Source of the DNA: Campanula takesimana
Taxonomy: Eukaryota > Streptophyta > Magnoliopsida > Asterales > Campanulaceae
DNA: 64,000 bases
Assembly (NCBI GenBank): GCA_026119855.1
Contig: JAOWBW010000182.1
Span: forward strand, 1,032,297-1,096,296
Direction: 5' to 3'
Shown here piece by piece: positions 55,971-64,000 of the stretch (the first letter of the stretch is position 1; the number at the start of each line of letters is the position of its first letter). Both the position numbers and the translations under genes were made by a program. Below the pieces are notes generated by a model, which did no database searches, was not told the DNA's origin, and saw only the letters and a program-made list of their open reading frames with translations.

Positions 55971-56128
55971 TGTTGGGTATGCTTATCACTTAACCCTCCT
56001 ACATTTGTTAGAATTGATTGATACCATCACCTATGAGTATTTTTATGGACTTTAGGACCTCATGTAAAGAAGTTTATAACTTTAATTTTTAGCCAAGTCC
56101 TTTTTATAGTATAGGCTTAGATTATAGG
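55971..56128 (+). repeat. Fragment of a diverged Sirevirus 3' LTR
   Basis: Starts TGTTGGGTATGCTTAT like the Sire LTRs, then follows them loosely (CTCCTAC, TTGATTGAT, ATGGACTTTAGGA, ATAGGCTTAG). It is cut at 56128 where the Sire2 LTR begins, so Sire2 landed in a relative's LTR. The rest should lie beyond Sire2, right of the window. Confidence 0.75.
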
Positions 56129-57688
56129 TGTTGGGTATGCTTATTATAAACCACTCCTATTACCTAGATTTGATTGATCCCATAACCTTATTTTACTCTT
56201 TGTGGACTTTAGTATATATTGTAAAAAGTACTTGTACTTCATTTAGAATAGTCCACTTTCTACTTTGATAGGCTTAGCAGATTAGGACCCTAAATTTTTT
56301 CTAAGTCTGGAGATTTGAGGTAAGGCCCATGCCTACCGCATGGATTGTCTACCGCGTAGCTCTAGCTTGCCGCAAAATCAAGGTTACCTCATGTCATAAC
56401 CCTGCCGCATGTTTGATGTCTGCCGCATTGCTTACTCTACCACATGCAACCTTGGTTGAAGGAACTCAAGTTTGTTTCAATCTTAACCATGGTCACACTT
56501 GTGTCCAAAACCCTGGTTAGTTTTGAACGTTGCAAATTCAAATTTCAAATTTCAAATTTGAATACAACTGTCATCATAGTACATTTGGACCACCATGACT
56601 CTGCAACAAAAGGACATCTCAGAATGAGCTCCAATTAGAAATCAACAGCTCATTGTCCTCCAAACTTGCCCTCCAAGAATTCAAACGGCTAGTTTCTCCT
56701 TCAAGGCTATAAATAGTCCTTGTGTTCTTTATTGAAAATAAGCTGAGATTCTAAGAGAGAAATTGCTGTTGAAATTCTTGGTGATTGAAGATCATACTCA
56801 AGATTTCCAGAATCCTTCGAATCTTCAAGCACTCAACCTTCAAGTCTTCATCAAATCTCCAGCAACCTTCAAGATCAAATATCAAGCCTCTCACACAAGT
56901 TTCATTAGTCTCTAAAATCATATAGATTCAAAAGAGCTTTTGATTCTTACACACACTCACCCCGATTGATCAATCACATAGATTGAATCATTAGGGATAC
57001 ACTGGTCTAAGTCTAGGATTTGAACTTCATAGAAATAGGTGTTGATTCAATACTTCATCTCTGTAATCTGTACTCAAGAATCAATATATACCTCATTCAA
57101 AATCCAAGACTGACCATCTTGGTAAAGGACGTAGATCTTTTAACAGATCGAACCTTTCCAAATCATTGTGTTCTTTACTTACTGCATTTTACCTTTCTGC
57201 AAATTTACTTTAAGTCTTGTTCATCTTGTTCATATTGTTCTTCACTTGTTCATATTAATCTTGTTTGTCTTTTAGTGTTTGATCTTTCAGATTTAAGAAC
57301 AATTGTGAATTGTGTTTGTTTGTCTACCTCATTGCCTAAGTTAAAATCTGACTAACGTATCATTTGCCAAAAATCTCTAAGACACAAATTTTCAATCTTT
57401 CAATCTACCTCACTTTAACCTACCGCACTCTTACCTATCGCACTTTAACCTACTGCACTACCTACCGCAATCTAACCTACCACATTGAACTTATCAAAAC
57501 CAACTCTTAACTTGTTTCAACGAAAACTTCCGCTGTGCATTTTATACTTGACCGCGTGGTTTTATCTACCGCAAAATTCAAGTGTAAGCATAAAGGTTGA
57601 ATTTTGAAAAAGGGTTGAAATTTTAAATAGGCTATTCACCCCCCCTCTAGCCTCTTTTCATACCCTTGTTGTGTCTCTGGGACCAACA
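56129..57688 (+). repeat. 5' LTR of Sire2
   Basis: 1560 bases, TGTTGGGTATGC to GGGACCAACA. More diverged from the Sire1 LTRs at 56320-56460, where the CCGCA words differ in number and spacing (CTACCGCATGG, CTACCGCGTAG, CTGCCGCATG), and at 57405-57485. TATAAATAG is present at about 56708. Confidence 0.93.
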
Positions 57689-57690
57689 AG

Positions 57691-57702
57691 TGGTATCAGA
57701 GC
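57691..57702 (+). promoter_or_regulatory. Primer binding site of Sire2
   Basis: TGGTATCAGAGC two bases after the LTR. Confidence 0.93.
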
Positions 57703-57759
57703 ATACACCTTTTTAAAACTTCTGTTTTTCAAGCTTAACAGCTTGGGTGCCGATTCAAA

Positions 57760-60037
57760 ATGGCAAGTCAGAAAACTATGGCAACGGTTAACTTCACTCA
57801 CGTTCCAGCGTTCGACGAAGATAATTTTGACGTATGGAAGCACAGCATTCTAACTCAGTTCTACTCCATGGACGAGCAACTTGGTGATTGTCTTACCATT
57901 GGACCATACTTCCCAATGAAAGCTAATCCAGATCCAGAAACCAATGGTGCAAATCCGACTATCAAGAAACCAAAATCTGAATGGACCGATGAAGAGAAAA
58001 GACTGGTTGGAATGGATGTGAAAGCAAAATGTATACTTCTAAGTACCTTGAGTACGTCACAGCGTCGACAAATCATGGAATGTTCTACTGCAAAAGAACT
58101 TTGGGATGCAATTGAAGATTACATCGAAGGAGATCAAGCTTGCAAGGAAAGCAAAAAGTTTGCAATTCAAAGAAGATTCAAAACTTTGCTAAGATCCCCG
58201 GTGAATCACTAAGATCCACTTATGATCATTATTGTGAGATCGTGAGTACTTATACAGCACTCAGAAAGAAGCTTACCAAGAAAGAAATCAATGTTAATTT
58301 TCTTGCTGCTATTGGTTCGCAATATCTACACAAAGGAAACACTCTTGAAGATACCAAGCTACTAGATGACATGTCTCTCAAAAGCCTCTATGCCAACCTC
58401 AAGGTCTTTGATATCAAGATTAACAACATTGCTGAAATGGAAGGAAAAACAAAGAGCTTATCGTTGGTTGCTCAAAAGGAAGAAGTGATCGAGGAAGAAG
58501 ATCCAAAAATCTCCACATCAGATTTGCTTGATATGGATGATGATGATTTTGCTATGTTCGTGAAAAGATTCCAAAAGTTCAGAAAGACGGCAAGACCCGG
58601 ATCAACAAGCAAAGCTCCAACAAGGTTTTCAAGGAGCAGCCCTTCAAAGAAGAAAGCGAATTTCAACTTCTCCAAGAAGAAAGAAGATCTTGTTTGTTTT
58701 AATTGCAGGAAACCAGGTCACTTCGCATCAGAATGTCCAATTCCCAAGTATGAGTATATGAAGAAGAAAAGTAACTTTACTCCAAGGTATTCAAAGCAAA
58801 AGGGAATGATGGCTGAAGAAGACTCTACCTCAAAAGAGTTAGCTACGTGGATAGAGTCAGACTCTGATGAAAGGATTCTGAAGAAGGTCACATTTGTTTG
58901 GTCGTTCAGTCCGATGATGAGGATGATAATAAAAGTCGTCGCTCACCAAATGCAAAACCTAAACGGATAAGTTATACGGCCGATGAACTTGCTGAAAAAG
59001 GATTCCTAACTCCGGTTCAAAAGAATGGTGATCTTCTATTTTCAAGATGTGATGTGAGTGCAGCAAAGAAGGCTCTACTAAACCCCAAAGTGAAGGAAGT
59101 TCTGTCTACCACACCTCAAGTTAAGTTTGACATTTCCCCCGATGAACAAGAAAAGATGTTTGCAAAAGCTGAACAGGTAATTAGTAAATTCTCTGGCATG
59201 AAGGAAGCTTTAGCACTTTCAACTGAAGAAATTTCCCAGCTTAAGATGGACAAATTTCTACTAAGATCTGATCTCACCCTCCTTAAGGAGAAGATCAAGA
59301 GCATGACTCCTCTTACTGATTGAAACCGTTTCTTAGAAGAACAAAATGCTATATTTAAAGTTAAAAACGATGAATTGGTTGCTGAGATAAATGATCTTAA
59401 AAAGATTACTAATGAGTGGACCAATTCTCATGTCACTATGGAACAAATCTTAGAATTCCAAAAGCCTAGTGGTGATAAGGAAGGCTTAGGATTTCAAACT
59501 AGTGACAACTTTAAATGTGCATCTTGTTGTGAAAGAGATGAGAAATTTACCCAGCAATCTTTGGAAAGGTCGAAGGCTAAACATCATGTTTCAAAGGGTG
59601 TAGGACAAGAATCAAAGAAGAAACTAGAGTTCAACTATGTCTACCCTAAGAAACAAACTGGCAAGGCAAAGATGAAAGGTATTGCCGTGGATGAACCTAC
59701 CGCAGAGTCTACCTCATGCGGCAAGGCTGAGTCTTCCTACCGCAGAATCCTACCGCGGCAGACTACCTTTCATGGTAAGTCGACCGCATATGGTGGAAAT
59801 GCAGCAAAGTTCAAAAGGATGAATTTTGTAAAGGAGACCGCATCCACACCTGTAAACGATGTTGTGCTGAAGACCGTGACAAAGTTTGTTAACCCTCAGT
59901 TGGGTGGCTTCCACCATTGTTCTGTGTGTGATGATTATGGTCACAAGGCTGCTGAATGTCTTTTAAGATTCACACCAAATCCCAGAAGGCTTAAACCCCC
60001 TTCTGTGAGGCAAGTGTGGGTTGTTAAAAGTTTCTAA
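57760..60037 (+). pseudogene. Sire2 gag with two frameshifts and a stop
   Basis: Starts MASQKTMATVNF at 57760, the true start also implied for Sire1. The copia gag domain is intact to about 58180, where one base fewer than in Sire1 shifts the frame. The second piece (to about 58870) has the coil and CCHC knuckle (CFNCRKPGHFASEC). A 7-base deletion near 58870 shifts again. The third piece has RISYTADELAEKGFLTPVQK and the coiled coil, then TGA at 59321-59323 stands where Sire1 has a sense codon. The last piece ends with the second Cys-His cluster (VCDDYGHKAAEC) and VRQVWVVKSF, stop at 60037. All lesions differ from those in Sire1, so the common ancestor was probably intact. Confidence 0.92.
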
Positions 60038-60105
60038 CCCTTTGGACCCAAAAAAATAAAAGGGGACCTTGTTCTTAAATGTTTATTTTATAGGTTCTCT
60101 GCTTA

Positions 60106-63100
60106 ATGGCTGGACTCTCCAAGGATAGATCAAGTTTATGGTATCTCGATAGTGGCTGCTCAAGGCACATGACCGGAGATATAAACTTATTGGAAGATGT
60201 ACGTGAAGAAAAAGGGCCATCAGTAACCTTCGGAGATAATAACAAAGGAAAGACTGTAGGATATGGAGCCATTCGAAAAGGAAAAATCACCATCCAAGAA
60301 GTCTCTCTAGTTATTGGACTTCAACACAATCTACTCTTAATATCTCAGTTCTGCGACAAAGGATTGCAATGCCACTTCACTTCAAATTTCTGTCTCATCA
60401 AAGATGGCATATCCGGCGTCACTTTGCTCAAAGGGATTCGTAAGAAAAATGTCTATGTTGTTGATTTTAATTCATCTTGCATTTCTTCTAATCTCTGTTT
60501 TGTAGCAAAGAATGTTAGTGAGAATAGTTGGCTGTGGCATAAAAGACTAAGTCACTTAAACTTCAAGTATCTCTCCAAGATTGGTGGAGAAAATCTAGTT
60601 CGTGGTCTACCCAAAGTAGCTGATCACCACGATGAGAAGTGCACAGCATGTCAACTAGGCAAACAACCAAAAGCGTCTTTCTCCAGCAAGACGACACCTT
60701 CAACTTCTAGATGTTTGCAACTACTACATATGGACCTGTTTGGACCTGTTTCTACCGCAAGTATTGGAGGAAATAGATATTCATTAGTTGTGGTAGATGA
60801 CTACTCAAGATATACGTGGGTCGAGATGATGAGCTCCAAAGATGATTGTTATGACATTTTGACCGCACTCTTTAGACAGCTCCAAACACAAAAAGAAGAT
60901 GAAATCGTTAGTGTTCGATCCGACAATGGTACAGAATTCAAGAACAACGGTGTTGCTCAATACTGTGATGATCATGGTATTGACCACAACTTCTCTGCTG
61001 CTGGAGTTCCACAACAAAACGGTGTAGTGGAAAGAAAGAATAGAACGTTGATAGAGGCCGGAAAAACAATGATTGCTGAAGCAAAGCTACCTCAATACTT
61101 TTGGGCTGAAGCCGTCAATACAGCATGCTTCACTCAGAATAGATCCCTCATCAACAAGACCTACAACAAAACTCCTTATGAACTTTGGAGAGGAAGAACC
61201 CCCAACATAGCATACTTCAAGATATTTGGATGCAAATGCTTCATACTCTACAACGGTAAAGAACATCGAGGTAAATTTGCTCCTAAGGCCGATGAAGGTA
61301 TATTTATTGGGTATGCTAAACACTCAAAAGCTTTTTGTGTATTTAATAAAACCACTCTTAAGATAGTTGAATCTGTCCATGTTACTTTTGATGAACATTC
61401 TCTCCTTGAGCCACATATGGCTCCAAATGTTGCTGATGATTTTGTTGAGATAAATGAGACAGGTACAACTCAACCTCAAAATCAATCAACTCAAGGAAAC
61501 CCATCTACCTAAACTGCACCTCCATCTACCTCATATAAAGCACCAGAAGCTACCTCATCTGCTGCTACCTCAAATGGAGTTGAAGTTGAAACACCCATAA
61601 ATGTTGAAGAACCTATCCCTCAAATTACTTATGATTGGGATGGCTCAAATGATGTACCACTAGAAGATTTACAACCACCATCAACTCAACCAGACATACC
61701 TCAAGAAGTTCGTGAGGTCAGAGATCACCCAATTCAGAATATCATTGGTGATTTGCATTCTGGCGTTAGAACAAGAAGATCAAACTATGATGCACTTACC
61801 ACATTCATATCTCAAGTTGAACCTAAGAAAGTTGATGAAGCACTCCAGGACTCAAGTTGGGTTGTTGCCATGCAAGAAGAGCTCAACCAATTTGAAAGAT
61901 GTAAAGTTTGGACCTTGGTTCCAAGGCCACAAGATCAAGGAGTGATTGGTACAAAGTGGGTGTTCCGAAACAAGATGGACGAGAATGGAAGCATCACAAG
62001 GAACAAAGCTAGGTTGGTTGCACAAGGATATAGACAAGAAGAAGGCATTGATTATGATGAAACATTTGCCCCCGTTGCAAGACTCGAAGCTATAAGGATA
62101 TTCTTAGCTGATGCCTCTTACAAAAGATTCAAGCTATATCAAATGGATGTAAAGAGTGCATTTCTCAACGGAGAACTTCAAGAAACCGTCTTTGTGGCTC
62201 AACCGCTCGGATTTCAAGATCCCAAATTTCCAAATCATGTCTACAAACTCCGTAAAGCTTTGTATGGACTCAAACAAGCTCCACGAGCATGGTATGATAC
62301 TCTATCTAAGTTTCTCCTTGAAAAGGGATTCAAGCGTGGTAAGATCGACACAACTTTATTCATTGCTAAATATAATGATCATACTTTACTTGTTCAAATA
62401 TATGTAGATGATATTATTTTTGGTTCTACTAATGAATTGTTGTGTAAGCGTTTTGAGAAACTCATGAAAAGCAAATTTGAGATGAGCATAATGGGAGAAT
62501 TGACATTTTTCCTTGGACTTCAAATTAAACAATGTGCTGAAGGCATCTTCCTCAACCAATCTAAGTACACAAGAGATCTCATCAAGAAATTTGGACTTGA
62601 AAATGCAAAGGCATACGACACTCCTATGGCTACTGGTAACAAGCTAGATAAAGACTTGAAAGGTAAGAAGGTTGATCAAACCTTATATCGAGGTATGATT
62701 GGCTCTCTCCTATACTTAACTGCTAGTAGGCCAGATATCATGTTTAGTGTTTGCGTTTGTGCTCGTTATCAAGCTGATCCTAGAGAAGCACATCTTATTG
62801 CTGTTAAACGTATTATTCGATATCTATCTGGGACTACTAACCTTGGACTTTGGTACTCCAAAGATTCAACTTTTGATCTTATAGGTTACTCAGATGCAGA
62901 TTATGCAGCATGTGCCATCGACAGGAAAAGCACGAGTGGAACTTGTCATTTCCTTGGAAATCGACTAGTTTCATGGGCAAGCAAGAAACAAGCCTCAGTC
63001 TCTGTATCGACCACAGAAGCTGAATATATAGTTGCTGGAAGTTGCTGCTGCCAAGTGCTGTGGATGAAGCAACAATTGGTTGACTACGGAATCAAAGAAG

Positions 63101-63342
63101 AAAATTGTCCAATCTTTTGTGACAATACATCTACCATTGCTGTCTCCAACAACCCTGTCATGCATTCCAAGACCAAACACATTGATATAAAATACCACTT
63201 TCTCAAGGATCATGTGGAAAAAGGTAATATCCATCTAGAGTATGTGAGTACTGATGATCAAATTGCAGATATTCTCACCAAGGCTCTTGATTCCAAGAGA
63301 TTTAGGTATCTAAGAGGAGAAATGGGTATGCTTGAACTCTAA
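60106..63342 (+). pseudogene. Sire2 pol: protease, integrase, reverse transcriptase, RNase H; one stop
   Basis: A single frame of 1079 codons from ATG 60106, interrupted only by TAA at 61510-61512. Protease WYLDSGCSRHMTG (Asp15). GAG-pre-integrase HHCC at about 145-185 (LWHKRLSHLNF, CTACQLGK). Integrase core with MDLFGP, SDNGTEF and QNGVVERKN (Asp, Asp, Glu) about 210-310. Low-complexity Pro/Thr/Gln linker with the stop. RT from KWVFRNKMDENGSITRNKAR to QIYVDDIIFGS (YVDD near 62402). RNase H GYSDADYA, STTEAEYI, DILTKALDSKRFRYL. Gag and pol are in different frames with a stop between them in both copies, so pol expression probably needs frameshift, readthrough or a separate RNA. The RT and RNase H half is fully open. 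Confidence 0.95.
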
Positions 63343-64000
63343 CTCAAACTTGTCTATATAATTTCTTGTACTAATGTTTGTCAAAAGTTCAAAATCAAGA
63401 TAGGTCCACGGCAGACCAACTCACGGTCAAGCATATAACACAAACCTCTAAACTCACTTGACCGCAACTCATGTCTGCCGCATCAACTATGCTGCCGCAT
63501 ATACCAAAGCTAAACCAAGCAAGGTAAGACCTCAATCGACCGTACATGTCACGGTCGACCTCATAGTTACCGCACAAGGACCCCAGGTAAGTTACTCAAA
63601 CTTAAAGATATTTATGATGTTTTGGTCATATCTACCTCAAGGGCATAAAGGTAACTTTCTATTTTCCCTCGTTTTTAATAAATTCAAATCTTTTGGGGCA
63701 TTAAGTTTTCAGCATTTAATTTTTATTCCTTAAAAACATCTAAGCCGTCATTGGCTAGTCCGATGTGACCCTCTGCAACCTTTCATTTAATGAAAACTAG
63801 ACCCTAGGTCACATCCGTCCTTTTGCAGAGTTAACCCCCTCCCATCACTCTGACCTCTGTAAACCACCACCAAAACCATTCCATTTCCTTTTTATACTCC
63901 ACCACTCTGCATCTCTCACCTTTTTCAGAAAAATCAAAACCTCTCTCTCTCTAAAGTTCTCTCTAAAACCGCCTCCCTTACTCTCATTCTTACAATATAT
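63343..64000 (+). other. Spacer and leader before the envelope-like gene of Sire2
   Basis: Matches 19192-19963 of Sire1: CCGCA words near 63466-63500 and 63570, CACGGTCGAC near 63551, CCCCAGGTAAGTT at 63583, then a pyrimidine-rich leader with TCTCTCTCT. The window stops just before the expected ATG of the third gene. Confidence 0.75.

Larger units (their letters stand above)
56129..64000 (+). mobile_element. Sire2: second Sirevirus-like copia element, truncated by window end
   Basis: 5' LTR 56129-57688, PBS 57691, gag 57760-60037, pol 60106-63342, then spacer to the window edge, where the envelope-like gene would begin. Same family as Sire1: gag and pol match closely and the gag/pol junction is identical. 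It retains the RT that Sire1 lacks. The right LTR and target copy are not in view; the five bases before the LTR are ATAGG. Confidence 0.93.

Overview
This 64 kb window is plant nuclear DNA, most likely from an angiosperm and probably a eudicot. The evidence is GT-AG introns, tRNA-primed LTR retrotransposons of plant lineages, a CACTA transposon, Mutator-like elements (MULEs), Stowaway MITEs, and host-like exons with plant GatB and TMEM120 character. I saw no bacterial operon, rRNA, tRNA gene or CRISPR array, and no clearly intact single-copy host gene. It is essentially one stack of nested transposable elements. Boundaries were read by eye from LTR ends, PBS, PPT, terminal inverted repeats and target-site duplications (TSDs). 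Divergence figures are by-eye estimates.

Left half, outermost to innermost. (a) A decayed Ty3/gypsy element on the + strand (Gypsy2) survives as pol remnants and a 3' LTR from about 30.4 kb. (b) Into it went a Tat-lineage Ty3/gypsy element on the - strand: PBS of the tRNA-Arg type at 28.9 kb, LTR 28941-30443, gag 27096-26314, no pol, and a multi-exon plant mobile domain (PMD) gene antisense to it at 590-3262. Its other LTR lies left of the window. (c) Into that went a Sirevirus-like Ty1/copia element (Sire1, 4453-25292) with gag, a pol lacking reverse transcriptase, and a spliced envelope-like third gene. (d) Into the 5' LTR of Sire1 went a young Tekay/Del-type chromovirus (Gypsy1, 4736-13920, TSD GCATA), whose polyprotein carries two stop codons.

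Middle. The 3' LTR of Gypsy2 is split by a 15.5 kb non-autonomous CACTA element (32052-47546, TSD TTT). The CACTA holds a chimeric minus-strand gene made of captured host exons (TMEM120-like, GatB-like, unidentified exons), Stowaway MITEs, a MULE (35756-41223, TSD GGCAGAGGC) carrying a PMD gene and an OTU-protease reading frame, a second MULE-like element (41741-44389), and a 1.6 kb foldback hairpin (44505-46140).

Right. A third chromovirus on the - strand (Gypsy3, 48473-55452, TSD TTATA) is defective: FIDD became FISN, the integrase core is missing, and its 5' LTR has a deletion patched with flanking DNA. Then comes an old Sirevirus LTR fragment (55971-56128), interrupted by a second Sirevirus (Sire2, from 56129 past the window end). 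Sire2 has a full reverse transcriptase but several frameshifts and stops in gag-pol.

The most unusual pattern is that most large elements each carry a private short CG-containing word repeated within themselves. In three chromoviruses these words occupy the same slot of the LTR. The other points of interest are the chimeric exon capture in the CACTA, the PMD+OTU MULE with palindromic arrays, and two unrelated transposons each carrying a PMD gene.
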